A DNA stretch of 64,000 bases from Rhizobium sp. WYCCWR10014 (GTDB taxonomy: Bacteria; Pseudomonadota; Alphaproteobacteria; Rhizobiales; Rhizobiaceae): assembly GCF_001657485.1 (NCBI RefSeq), contig NZ_LXFU01000037.1:620001-684000 (forward strand), written 5' to 3'. The position numbers and the translations under genes are program-made. The notes under the pieces are model-generated. The model had not been told where the DNA came from and searched no databases. It saw only the letters and a program-made list of their open reading frames with translations. This document shows, piece after piece, positions 49,829 through 59,772 of this stretch (positions are counted from its first letter, which is position 1; every line of letters begins with the position of its first letter).

Positions 49829-50500
49829 TCAATTGTAGACAGAAACAGACAATCGCAATGCTTGTGGGAGCGGGTTCCATATGCCGGTTCGAAGCCCAGC
49901 CGAGCGCAGGGCAGCGGCGGTCCAGGTGTTGCAGCCGAAGAGGGCGTTGAAGTATCCCCTGGCCTCGAAGAACCGGTCGATCTCGCCGTAACCCGCATCC
50001 GGAATCGGCACCACCGCGCCCCCGTCACGGACGAAGCTGTCCGAGATAAAATCGCGCAGCTGCGCCAATTGATCCTCACCGACATTGAATGCCGTAACGG
50101 TGGGCTGCGGCTCGGTGATAGGACCGGCAAGGTCCACATGCAGCACCGAACGGTCGATCGTCAGCGCGCGCAACACCGGCAGCGGCTTCAGCTCCGCCCA
50201 TGTGGGCGTTTCCAGATAGAAGGCACGACCGCCCCAGCCGATAATGAGCCACTCCGCGTTCGGATGGCCGAGCGGAAAATCGGTATTGTCGAGGAAGGAA
50301 AAGGCAGCCCGCGTTTCCGCGTCGAGCGGAATGGCAATATCGGTATGGATCGGGCCTGACAGCAGCAGAATCCGATGCGTCACCGCCGCAGATGACGCCT
50401 TGACCGGGGCAATCAGTGGCCGGGGAATGAAGGTTCCGCAGGCCGCCGAAAGCAGAAGCAGGAATACGATCCGCGACAACCAGCGGATGCCTGTCCTCAT
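49829..50500 (-). CDS. DUF2459 / TIGR02117 urease-region protein
   Basis: The product has 223 residues. An N-terminal hydrophobic anchor or lipoprotein-like signal (FLLLLSAACGTFIPRP) is followed by HRILLLSGPIHTDIAIPLDAE, FLIIGW-like AEWLIIGWGGRAFYLETPTW and late YFNALFGCNTWTAAALRSAGL with conserved Cys/Asn. These are marks of the TIGR02117 family, named for its place near urease genes. Function is unknown; an extracytoplasmic location is likely. It follows ureC by 31 bases on the same strand. Confidence 0.85.
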   Translation of the reverse strand: MRTGIRWLSRIVFLLLLSAACGTFIPRPLIAPVKASSAAVTHRILLLSGPIHTDIAIPLDAETRAAFSFLDNTDFPLGHPNAEWLIIGWGGRAFYLETPTWAELKPLPVLRALTIDRSVLHVDLAGPITEPQPTVTAFNVGEDQLAQLRDFISDSFVRDGGAVVPIPDAGYGEIDRFFEARGYFNALFGCNTWTAAALRSAGLRTGIWNPLPQALRLSVSVYN

Positions 50501-50531
50501 CGCAGACGTCCATCACGCATCGGACGCGGGC

Positions 50532-52244
<1,713 letters not shown>

Positions 52245-52247
52245 CCA

Positions 52248-52871
52248 TCAGGCTCCTTGGGAGGAAGATACAGGTGTTTCTCCGCCAAGCCGCATGAGGC
52301 GGCCGGCGGCAATATAACTATCGACAAGCTGTCGTTCGGCCGCAAATGGGTGCCATTCCCAGCCGGCGTGACCGAAGCCGGCAAGTACCACCTCGGCATC
52401 GGCATGTGTATTCAGCACCTCGGCAATGACGATCATGCCACTGCTCGGCACGACATATGACTGCGGATCAAAGGCCGAAAGCGACGCGTCGACGGCATCG
52501 TGGATCGACTTGCCGATGACGACGTGCGTCTTGCCGGTGTTGGCGCAGAAGCCGCTGAACTCATCGGTATAGTCGTCGCAGAAATCGTCGAGTTCCGGAT
52601 GCGAGACGGCAAGCGACGCCCGCATCGCGGCGAATTTTTCCGGGTCGCGCACGCTCCAGATTTCGCCGGCCGACACGACGCCCGGATGGGCGCGCCACTC
52701 ACGCGAACCGAGCATCGCCTTTGCCGGCCTGCCGGTATTGCAGACCGCAACGGCATCCGTGCGGCTGCCGCCGGCCCCATAGGAGCGGCAATCATTGAAG
52801 CGGATGACGAAATCGGCGGCATCGATGATGCCTGCTATCCCCTCTCCGACTTCGCCATTGCCGACGATCAT
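52248..52871 (-). CDS. urease-operon protein with sialyltransferase-like (GT29-type) N-terminus
   Basis: The product has 207 residues from ATG 52871 (AAGGAAG upstream; a GTG at 52886 would add five). MIVGNGEVGEGIAGIIDAADFVIRFNDCRSYG resembles the VGNG...VxRFN motif of GT29-like glycosyltransferases and small relatives found in rhizobia next to ureC. The remainder has GKTHVVIGKS and VLAGFGHAGWEWHPF. It has no signal peptide. It is often annotated only as urease accessory protein from context; no direct part in nickel loading is known to me. Confidence 0.7.
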   Translation of the reverse strand: MIVGNGEVGEGIAGIIDAADFVIRFNDCRSYGAGGSRTDAVAVCNTGRPAKAMLGSREWRAHPGVVSAGEIWSVRDPEKFAAMRASLAVSHPELDDFCDDYTDEFSGFCANTGKTHVVIGKSIHDAVDASLSAFDPQSYVVPSSGMIVIAEVLNTHADAEVVLAGFGHAGWEWHPFAAERQLVDSYIAAGRLMRLGGETPVSSSQGA

Positions 52872-52887
52872 GATCTTCCTTATCACC

Positions 52888-53295
52888 CTAGTTGCTCATC
52901 GTATCTTCGAGCTCTTTCAGCTCTTTGGTGCGTTTGTCCGTAATGTTGGCGAGACATCCGGCGACCAGCATCGGCTCCATCGTGCCGCCGCGGGCCTGAA
53001 AGCCGAAGGCGTCACATTCGGCGTCGCGATAGTCGATCCAGGCGCGCTGCGCCTTGACCAGCGCCTGCTCCGCACCCTTCATGTCGCCATCCAGGTCCTT
53101 GTCGATCGCTGCCAGCACAGCGCGGGTCTTCTTGTATTGCGCATTCAAAGCCTTGTCGGCGGCCTCATGGCGCCCCGCCTCGCAGGCAGTCATGTCCGAT
53201 TGCGTCTTGGGACTGTTGCAATCGATATCCTCAGCTAAGGCAGCACCTGCCGTCAGCAGCATCGCCGCCCCGACGAGGCAGATATTCAAGCGCAT
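52888..53295 (-). CDS. LprI/DUF1311 family secreted protein
   Basis: The product has 135 residues with a signal peptide (CLVGAAMLLTAGAALA). The mature part is the helical LprI-type domain: DCNSPKTQSDMTACEAGRHEAADKALN with paired cysteines, LVKAQRAWIDYRDAECDAFGF and MLVAGCLANITDKRTKEL. LprI-like proteins include lysozyme inhibitors. It sits between ureB and the GT29-like gene but is periplasmic, so it is probably not part of the urease complex. Confidence 0.85.
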   Translation of the reverse strand: MRLNICLVGAAMLLTAGAALAEDIDCNSPKTQSDMTACEAGRHEAADKALNAQYKKTRAVLAAIDKDLDGDMKGAEQALVKAQRAWIDYRDAECDAFGFQARGGTMEPMLVAGCLANITDKRTKELKELEDTMSN

Positions 53296-53317
53296 GCATT
53301 CCTCCAGATTATTGTTC

Positions 53318-53623
53318 TTAAAGCTTGCCCATCACCAGCTGGCGGAAGCCGTAAACCTCGCGCTTGCCGGAAAGCGGGATCAGCGTCACCGAGCGCGTCT
53401 GCCCCGGCTCGAAGCGCACCGCCGTCCCCGCCGGGATATCGAGCCGCTTGCCATGCGCCGCCGCGCGATCGAAGGAAAGCCCGGCATTGGTCTCGGCGAA
53501 ATGATAGTGGCTGCCGACCTGCACCGGCCGATCACCCGTATTGGAAACCTCCAGCGTCACCGTCGACGCGCCGGCATTCAGTTCGATGTCGCCGCTTGCG
53601 GCAATGATCTCACCTGGAATCAT
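53318..53623 (-). CDS. ureB: urease subunit beta UreB
   Basis: The product has 101 residues of the usual length. Family marks are MIPGEIIAASGDIELNAG, NTGDRPVQVGSHYHFAETN and RLDIPAGTAVRFEPGQTRSVTLI. It forms the urease core with UreA and UreC in the cytoplasm. Confidence 0.97.
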   Translation of the reverse strand: MIPGEIIAASGDIELNAGASTVTLEVSNTGDRPVQVGSHYHFAETNAGLSFDRAAAHGKRLDIPAGTAVRFEPGQTRSVTLIPLSGKREVYGFRQLVMGKL

Positions 53624-53633
53624 CTCATCCTCC

Positions 53634-53885
53634 TTAAGCCGCCTTGGGCGCGCAGCCCTCGGCTTTCAGCACACGCTTCGTCGACGCCGGATTTTTGGCA
53701 AGCATCCCCGCCGGCCGAATAGGCCTCGCAACGAGATTGCCGCCGCAGTTCGGGCAGACACCCTCCAGCACGCCGTCCACGCAATCGGCGCAGAAGGTGC
53801 ATTCATAGGTGCAGATCCTTGCCTCAGTGCTACCAGGCGGCAGATCCTTGTCGCAGCATTCGCAATTGGGCCTGAGCTCAAGCAT
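53634..53885 (-). CDS. DUF1272 small zinc-ribbon-like protein
   Basis: The product has 83 residues. It holds eight or nine cysteines in pairs (CECCDKDLP; CTYECTFCADC; VCPNCGGNL), forming two treble-clef or zinc-ribbon knuckles. This is the DUF1272 pattern. ATG 53885 is used; the longer frame to 53936 overlaps ureA. Its place between ureA and ureB is common in rhizobia. Metal-binding is likely, function unknown. Confidence 0.9.
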   Translation of the reverse strand: MLELRPNCECCDKDLPPGSTEARICTYECTFCADCVDGVLEGVCPNCGGNLVARPIRPAGMLAKNPASTKRVLKAEGCAPKAA

Positions 53886-53895
53886 TCCTATCTCC

Positions 53896-54198
53896 TCACC
53901 GGATCGGCTCGTGCACGGTGACGAGCTTGGTTCCATCAGGAAACGTCGCCTCCACCTGCACGTCGTGGATCATCTCGGCAATGCCCTCCATCACCTGGTC
54001 GCGGCCGATCACATGGGCGCCGGCTTCCATCAGCTCGGCAACCGGGCGACCATCGCGGGCGCCTTCGACGACGAAGTCGCTGATCAGCGCGATCGCTTCG
54101 GGATAGTTCAGCTTGACGCCGCGCTCCAACCGCCGCCGCGCCACCATCGCCGCCATGGAAATCAACAGCTTGTCTTTTTCTCTCGGAGTGAGGTTCAT
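53896..54198 (-). CDS. ureA: urease subunit gamma UreA
   Basis: The product has 100 residues. It starts MNLTPREKDKLLISMAAMVARRRLERGVKLNYPEA (in parts) and includes VMEGIAEMIHDVQVEATFPDGTKLVTVH, which is standard for UreA. It is separated from ureD by 33 bases and is the first structural gene of the cluster. Confidence 0.97.
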   Translation of the reverse strand: MNLTPREKDKLLISMAAMVARRRLERGVKLNYPEAIALISDFVVEGARDGRPVAELMEAGAHVIGRDQVMEGIAEMIHDVQVEATFPDGTKLVTVHEPIR

Positions 54199-54231
54199 CG
54201 CTTGTCCATCTGCTTGACCGAATGCTTAAGT

Positions 54232-55053
54232 TCAGAGATTCCAGACTTTCGGCACAGGCGCACCATTGCGCAAGGCGGAAATGACGGGGATCAGGATTTT
54301 TCTGAGTGAGAAGCCGTCGGCTGCGGCAAGGCGGACGACGAGTTTGCCATTCCAAGCGCTCGCACCGCCCATCGATCCTTCGACGAGCGGCCGGACTTTG
54401 CCAAGATAGGCTTCGGAAAGCGGCCCGGCATAAAGCAGCGTCGCAAAGGCCACCTGTCCCCCGAGTACCGCCTGTCGCGCCGCCAGCGCCGCCACACCTT
54501 CGGAAAGTCTGAGTTCTTCGGCGTGGATCAGTTGACCCGAGCGGCGGATGCGCCAGCGGTCGCGGAACAGCCCTGATACCACCGTCTCACCCATCGCCTT
54601 GCGGCCGAGTAGCACGGCTTCGACAGCCAGAAATTCGGCATTCTCATCGAGATCGACATCCAACCGGCGCGACAGCGAGGCGCGGTCGAAAAGGATCGTC
54701 TCCTGCGGCAGCCAGTCGACGCGGGCGCCGGCGCCGACCTCGATGCTGGTCGAAACCTCTGCCGTGCCGGCCGAAGCCTTGTAGATCTTCTCGCAGGCCT
54801 GGGTGGTGACGTCGATGCGCGTACCGGCACCGGCAACAACGCTCCAGGACATGCGGTCACCGCCTGTCAAACCGCCAGCAGTATTGATGATGACGGCTTC
54901 CATGGAGGCATCGAAGGTATCGGGCAAGCGGATCTTCGCGGCCCCTTCCTGATAGAGTTCACGGATGCGCGTGCGGCCATCAAACAGCTTTGCCGCCAGA
55001 TGCCCGCGCCCTTCCGCTCTTTGCGGTCTCGTGCCTGCCGCCGCGATCGTCAT
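54232..55053 (-). CDS. ureD: urease accessory protein UreD
   Basis: The product has 273 residues. Family marks: GRTRIRELYQEGAAKIRLP, IINTAGGLTGGDRMSW, ITTQACEKIYKAS-like DVTTQACEKIYK, and LPQETILFDRASL. UreD is the scaffold on which UreF and UreG load nickel into the apo-urease. ATG 55053 has AGGGA upstream. It opens the urease cluster, 152 bases downstream of urtE. Confidence 0.95.
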   Translation of the reverse strand: MTIAAAGTRPQRAEGRGHLAAKLFDGRTRIRELYQEGAAKIRLPDTFDASMEAVIINTAGGLTGGDRMSWSVVAGAGTRIDVTTQACEKIYKASAGTAEVSTSIEVGAGARVDWLPQETILFDRASLSRRLDVDLDENAEFLAVEAVLLGRKAMGETVVSGLFRDRWRIRRSGQLIHAEELRLSEGVAALAARQAVLGGQVAFATLLYAGPLSEAYLGKVRPLVEGSMGGASAWNGKLVVRLAAADGFSLRKILIPVISALRNGAPVPKVWNL

Positions 55054-55204
55054 ATCGTCCCTTTCGGTCGCGCCCCTGGTTTTCATTCAAGCGCGCAGAT
55101 AGCGGAAAGCAAGCAATTCCTATGCCGCCCCGAGCAGACCCTTGGCGGCGGTGGAAGGTTTTCCAGGCGCCGCGTCCTCTGCTGCAAAATGCGGCATCTG
55201 CCGG

Positions 55205-55900
55205 TCAGACAGTCAGGTGGCGGCGGGCCTCCGGGGTGTCCAGCGTTTCAGCAAGCCCTTCATGGACGATCTCGCCGCGATCCATGATGTAGACATAGTC
55301 GGCAAGCTCTCGGCAGAAATCGAGATATTGTTCGACGAGCAGGATCGCCATGCCTGTGGAGTCGCGCAGATAGCGGATCGCCCGGCCGATATCCTTGATG
55401 ATCGATGGCTGAATGCCCTCAGTCGGCTCGTCGAGCACGAGAATCCTCGGCCGCGTCACCATGGCGCGCCCGATCGCCAATTGCTGCTGCTGCCCGCCGG
55501 AAAGATCGCCGCCGCGACGTGACAACATCGACTTCAGCACCGGGAAGAGACTGAAGATGTCATCGGGGATGTTGCGGTCGCGGCGGCCAAGCGGAGCAAA
55601 GCCGGTTTCGAGATTTTCCTTGACTGTCAGTAGCGGGAAGATTTCGCGCCCCTGCGGCACATAGCCGATGCCCTGCTTGGCGCGGGCAAAGGGCGGCAGG
55701 CCGTTGAGCTTGGTATCGTTGAAGGTGACGGTGCCGGCCGACAGCGGATGCTGGCCGGTAACGGCGCGCAGAAGAGAACTCTTCCCCACGCCGTTACGCC
55801 CCAGCACGCAGGTGATCTTGCCCATCTCGGCCTTGATCGAGATGCCTCGCAGCGCCTGAGCGGCGCCGTAGTGGAGGTTTGCGTTTTCGACTGTCAGCAT
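55205..55900 (-). CDS. urtE: urea ABC transporter ATP-binding protein UrtE
   Basis: The product has 231 residues (LivF-type). Walker A GRNGVGKSSLLRA at about 34-46, signature DLSGGQQQQLAIGRAM, Walker B ILVLDEPTEGIQPSII, switch His replaced by Gln in LLVEQYLDF as usual for LivF-type proteins. ATG 55900 has AGGGA upstream; the longer frame continues through a palindromic repeat. It ends the urt operon. Confidence 0.94.
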   Translation of the reverse strand: MLTVENANLHYGAAQALRGISIKAEMGKITCVLGRNGVGKSSLLRAVTGQHPLSAGTVTFNDTKLNGLPPFARAKQGIGYVPQGREIFPLLTVKENLETGFAPLGRRDRNIPDDIFSLFPVLKSMLSRRGGDLSGGQQQQLAIGRAMVTRPRILVLDEPTEGIQPSIIKDIGRAIRYLRDSTGMAILLVEQYLDFCRELADYVYIMDRGEIVHEGLAETLDTPEARRHLTV

Positions 55901-55944
55901 CGGTTTCCCTTTACATTCAAACTGCTGCAGGAGCAGGCCGCTGC

Positions 55945-56085
55945 CCCTCATCCGGCTGCCGCCACCTTCTCCCCGCTTGCGGGGAGAAGGGAATATGCCG
56001 CGACCTGTCCGTCCCTCGTCCACCTCTCGCATGGCACGTCCCCTCGCCCCGTTTACGGGGAGAGGGTTAGGGTGAGGGGCATCCG
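55945..56085. repeat. rhizobial palindromic mosaic repeat between urtD and urtE
   Basis: The edges CCCCTCATCC (55945-55954) and GGGTGAGGGGC (56070-56080) pair imperfectly. Two inner hairpins are nearly perfect: CCTTCTCCCCGC/GCGGGGAGAAGG around 55965-55990 and CTCGCCCCGT/ACGGGGAGAG around 56043-56064. It resembles the abundant rhizobial intergenic repeat family and is distinct in sequence from the RIME1-like element at 37242. It is inside the urt transcript. Confidence 0.7.
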
Positions 56086-56098
56086 GCAAACACGACGC

Positions 56099-56863
56099 TC
56101 ACCGCCCCAGATAGTTCTCGATCACCTTCGGATCGGAGCTGACGAAATCGATCGACCCTTCGGCCAGCACCGAGCCTTCTGCAAGGCAGGTCACCTTGAC
56201 GCCGAGGTCTCGGATGAAGCCCATGTCATGTTCGACGACGACGACAGACCGGGTTTTGGCGATATCCTTGAGCAGGATCGCAGTTTCCGCCGTCTCCGCA
56301 TCGGTCATGCCGGCCACCGGTTCGTCGACGAGCAGGAGCTTCGGCTCCTGCGCCAGCAGCATGCCGATCTCCAGCCATTGCTTCTGCCCGTGCGAGAGAT
56401 TGGCGGCGAATTCGTCGCGGCGATGCGTCAGCCGCACCGTTTCGAGGATCTCCTCGATGCGCGCCTTGTCCTCGCCCGAAAGCCGGTAGAACAGCGTCGA
56501 GAACACGCCGCGACGACGGTTCAGCGCCAGCTCCAGATTGTCCCACACCGTATGGCTTTCGAAGACCGTCGGCTTCTGGAACTTGCGGCCGATGCCGAGC
56601 TGGGCGATATCGGCCTCGTCCTTCTTGGTAAGATCGATCGTGCCGTTGAAGAAAACCTCGCCCTCATCGGGCCTGGTCTTGCCGGTGATGATATCCATCA
56701 TCGTCGTCTTGCCGGCGCCGTTCGGGCCGATGATGGCGCGAAGCTCGCCGGGTTCGATGACGATCGACAGCGAATTCAGCGCCTTGAAGCCATCGAAGGA
56801 AACCGAGACACCGTTCAGATAAAGCACGCTGGTGGGTTTGACGTCGGGGATCATGGCGCTCAC
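56099..56863 (-). CDS. urtD: urea ABC transporter ATP-binding protein UrtD
   Basis: The product has 254 residues (LivG-type). Walker A GPNGAGKTTMMDI, signature NLSHGQKQWLEIGMLL (the SHGQ variant typical of UrtD), Walker B LLLVDEPVAGMTDAE and switch VVVEHDMGFI. The GTG at 56863 overlaps the urtC stop (GTGA); an ATG three codons later is an alternative. Confidence 0.95.
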   Translation of the reverse strand: MSAMIPDVKPTSVLYLNGVSVSFDGFKALNSLSIVIEPGELRAIIGPNGAGKTTMMDIITGKTRPDEGEVFFNGTIDLTKKDEADIAQLGIGRKFQKPTVFESHTVWDNLELALNRRRGVFSTLFYRLSGEDKARIEEILETVRLTHRRDEFAANLSHGQKQWLEIGMLLAQEPKLLLVDEPVAGMTDAETAETAILLKDIAKTRSVVVVEHDMGFIRDLGVKVTCLAEGSVLAEGSIDFVSSDPKVIENYLGR

Positions 56864-58023
56864 TCCGCTGCCTGGATTTTCGGCTCGATACCGTCTTCCT
56901 CAGCCGCCGGTGGTGCCGCCTTGGAGACGACCTTCCGCTTGCCGAGATATTGCGCAATCGTGCCGACGACACCCTTGGGCAGGAACAGCGTGACGGCAAC
57001 GAAGAGACCGCCGAGTGCAAACAGCCAGAACTCCGGGAAGAGGCCGGTGAAGATCGTCTTGCCGCCGTTGACGAGGATCGCGCCGATGATCGGGCCGATC
57101 AGCGTCGCCCGCCCGCCTACCGCCGTCCAGATGACGACTTCGATCGAATTGGCAGGCGCGAATTCGCCGGGATTGATAATGCCGACCTGCGGCACGTAGA
57201 GCGCACCGGCAATACCAGCCATCATCGCCGAGACGACGAAGGTGAAGAGCTTGAAGTGCTCGACGCGGTAACCGAGGAAGCGCGTGCGGCTTTCCGCATC
57301 GCGCACGCCGACCAGCACCTTGCCGAACTTCGAGCGCACGATCGCCGAAGCGAGCAGCAGCGATAGAGCAAGGAAGATTGCAGTTGCGGCAAAGAGGACT
57401 GCACGCGTGCCGTCAGCCTGGACGTTGAAACCGATAATGTCCTTGAAATCGGTAAGGCCGTTATTGCCGCCGAAGCCCATGTCGTTACGGAAGAAGGCCA
57501 ACAGCAGCGCGTAGGTCATGGCCTGGGTGATGATCGAGAGATAGACGCCGTTGACGCGTGAGCGGAAGGCAAACCAGCCGAAGACGAAGGCGAGCAGGCC
57601 GGGCACGACGAGCACCATCAGCGCCGCAAACCAGAAATGGTTGAAGCCGTACCAGAACCAGGGCAGATCCTTCCAGTTCAGGAACACCATGAAATCGGGC
57701 AGAACAGGGTCTCCATAGCTGCCGCGCGTACCGATCTGGCGCATCAGATACATGCCCATCGCATAGCCGCCGAGCGCAAAGAAGGCACCGTGGCCGAGGG
57801 AGAGGATGCCGCAGAAGCCCCAGACGAGATCAAGCGCCAGCGCCAGCAGCGCATAGGTCAGATATTTGCCGAACAGCGACATGATATAAGTCGGCACATG
57901 CAGCGGATTGGTCGGCCCCGTCATCAGGTTCAGGACCGGCACAAGGACGGCGACCAGAAGCAGGAGGGCGATGGCAATGACGATCTTGCGATCGAGTGAT
58001 CGGAGAAGGAAGGCCGTTATCAT
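56860..58023 (-). CDS. urtC: urea ABC transporter permease UrtC
   Basis: The product has 387 residues (LivM-type), about ten membrane helices, with LALDLVWGFCGILSLGHGAFFALGGYAMGMYLM and the EAA-like GVRDAESRTRFLGYRVEHFKLFTFVVSA. ATG 58023 overlaps the urtB stop (ATGA). An apparent longer frame to 58473 is out-of-frame reading of urtB. The C-terminus ends with a charged tail after the last helix. Confidence 0.95.
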   Translation of the reverse strand: MITAFLLRSLDRKIVIAIALLLLVAVLVPVLNLMTGPTNPLHVPTYIMSLFGKYLTYALLALALDLVWGFCGILSLGHGAFFALGGYAMGMYLMRQIGTRGSYGDPVLPDFMVFLNWKDLPWFWYGFNHFWFAALMVLVVPGLLAFVFGWFAFRSRVNGVYLSIITQAMTYALLLAFFRNDMGFGGNNGLTDFKDIIGFNVQADGTRAVLFAATAIFLALSLLLASAIVRSKFGKVLVGVRDAESRTRFLGYRVEHFKLFTFVVSAMMAGIAGALYVPQVGIINPGEFAPANSIEVVIWTAVGGRATLIGPIIGAILVNGGKTIFTGLFPEFWLFALGGLFVAVTLFLPKGVVGTIAQYLGKRKVVSKAAPPAAEEDGIEPKIQAAE

Positions 58024-59657
58024 GCTTCCACCGCCCTTCCTTTGAGTGCGAAGAGCCCGCGGGGACGCTTCTGGATGAAGAGAATGATGAGGACGAGCAC
58101 CAGGATCTTGCCGAGCACGGCACCGGCGAAGGGCTCGAGGAACTTGTTGACGACGCCGAGCGACAGAGCGCCGACCAGCGTACCCCAGAGATTGCCGACA
58201 CCGCCGAAGACGACGACCATGAAGCTGTCGATGATGTAGGATTGACCGAGGTTCGGCGAGACATTGTCGATCTGGCTGAGCGCCACGCCGGCGATGCCGG
58301 CAATGCCCGAGCCGAGCGCGAAGGTGAAGGCATCGACCCAGCCGGTGCGGATGCCCATCGACGACGCCATGCGCCGGTTCTGCGTAACGGCACGCATCTG
58401 CAGGCCGAAGGCGGACCGCTTGAGCAGCAGGAGCAGCGCCACAAAGACCACCATCGAAAAGACGATGATCCACAGTCGGTTCCAGGTGATGGAGAGCCCG
58501 CCGAGATCGAAGACGCCGGACATCCAGGTCGGATTGCGGACCTCGCGGTTGGTCGGGCCGAAGGTGCTGCGCACCGCCTGCTGCAGGATGAGCGACACGC
58601 CCCAGGTGGCGAGCAGCGTTTCGAGCGGCCGGCCGTAGAGATAGCGGATGACGGCGCGCTCGATCACCAGACCGACGAAGCCGGTAAAGACGAAGGCCGC
58701 AGGCACGGCAAAGGCCAGCGAATAATCGGCAAGTTCAGGAAAGGCGGAGGTAATGTATTCCTGCACCACATAGGTGGTGTAGGCGCCGATCATCACCATT
58801 TCGCCATGCGCCATGTTGATGACGCCCATGACGCCGAAGGTGATGGCAAGGCCGATCGCGGCAAGCAGCAGTACCGAGCCGAGAGACAATCCGTACCAGA
58901 TGTTCTGGACGATATCCCACAGCGCCAGGCTGCGATTGATGGAGCTGATATCCGCCTGGATCGCCGGCTTCAGGTCGTCGGGCGCGGTTTCGAGTGTGGT
59001 CGTGAGGATGGTCAACGCATCGCGATTGCCGCGCGCCGCGATCGTATCGATCGCAGCCTTCTTGTCTTCGACGCTCGCATCCGTCTTGAGCAGCAGCACT
59101 GCGCGCGCCGCTTCCATCGTATTCTTGATCTCAGCGTCCTTTTCGGCCGCAAGCGCTGTGTTCAGCAGGTCGAGATTGGCGGGATCGGCATCTTTCAGTA
59201 GGCCCTGCGCCGCAGCAAGCCGCGCGGAACGGTCCGGGCTCATCAGCGTCAACTGGCTGGTGGCAGCGCTGATGACGCCGCGAAGCGCGTTGTTGATCTT
59301 GACCTTCGTCATCAGATCCGGATCGACATCGGCGGCGGCTTCGCCGGTGATCGGATCGGAATAGGTCGGTTCGTCATCGGTACCGCCCTGGAGGAGAACT
59401 GGGCCGCCATCGGAATTGACGTAGAGAAGGCCGTCGCTCAGCTGCTGCAGGATCTGGCTGACATGCTGGTCCTTGGAAGCGACCAGCGCCTTGATGGCCA
59501 CTTCGCGTTCCGGGAAATCGCCGACACCGAGCGCATCGATGAGCACGTGGATATCGTCCTGGGCCTGGACTTCGCTCGAGATCATCACGCCCGAAAATGT
59601 CAGGCTCGAAAATGCCAGGCAAACCGTGATGAGGAAAATCTTTATGGCGCGATACAT
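58020..59657 (-). CDS. urtB: urea ABC transporter permease UrtB
   Basis: The product has 545 residues. A signal-like helix (about 5-25) and a ~210-residue helical periplasmic domain precede the LivH-type permease core (about 245-545), including LAITFGVMGVINMAHGEMVMIGAYTTYVVQ and ALGSGIAGIAGVALSQIDNVSPNLG. The long N-terminal domain is the norm for proteobacterial UrtB. It follows urtA by 115 bases with a hairpin between. Confidence 0.95.
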   Translation of the reverse strand: MYRAIKIFLITVCLAFSSLTFSGVMISSEVQAQDDIHVLIDALGVGDFPEREVAIKALVASKDQHVSQILQQLSDGLLYVNSDGGPVLLQGGTDDEPTYSDPITGEAAADVDPDLMTKVKINNALRGVISAATSQLTLMSPDRSARLAAAQGLLKDADPANLDLLNTALAAEKDAEIKNTMEAARAVLLLKTDASVEDKKAAIDTIAARGNRDALTILTTTLETAPDDLKPAIQADISSINRSLALWDIVQNIWYGLSLGSVLLLAAIGLAITFGVMGVINMAHGEMVMIGAYTTYVVQEYITSAFPELADYSLAFAVPAAFVFTGFVGLVIERAVIRYLYGRPLETLLATWGVSLILQQAVRSTFGPTNREVRNPTWMSGVFDLGGLSITWNRLWIIVFSMVVFVALLLLLKRSAFGLQMRAVTQNRRMASSMGIRTGWVDAFTFALGSGIAGIAGVALSQIDNVSPNLGQSYIIDSFMVVVFGGVGNLWGTLVGALSLGVVNKFLEPFAGAVLGKILVLVLIILFIQKRPRGLFALKGRAVEA

Positions 59658-59710
59658 CGGCTTTCTCGCCCTTGATAGTGTTGGCCTCGCGGCGCAATCG
59701 CTGGGACGGA

Positions 59711-59742
59711 GCTTCCGCCCGGGATCAAACCCGGACGGAAGC
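59711..59742 (-). terminator. intra-operon hairpin between urtA and urtB
   Basis: GCTTCCGCCCGGG (59711-59723) and CCCGGACGGAAGC (59730-59742) pair with one G-U-type mismatch around ATCAAA. No U-run follows. It probably stabilises the urtA message and lowers read-through, as is common behind binding-protein genes. Confidence 0.65.
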
Positions 59743-59772
59743 CTTCAGGCAATCATCGGATCGAGGTCGTAC

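Noticed and set aside
58024..58473. N-terminal extension of urtC
   Set aside because: It is an out-of-frame reading of urtB; urtC starts at 58023, overlapping the urtB stop by four bases.
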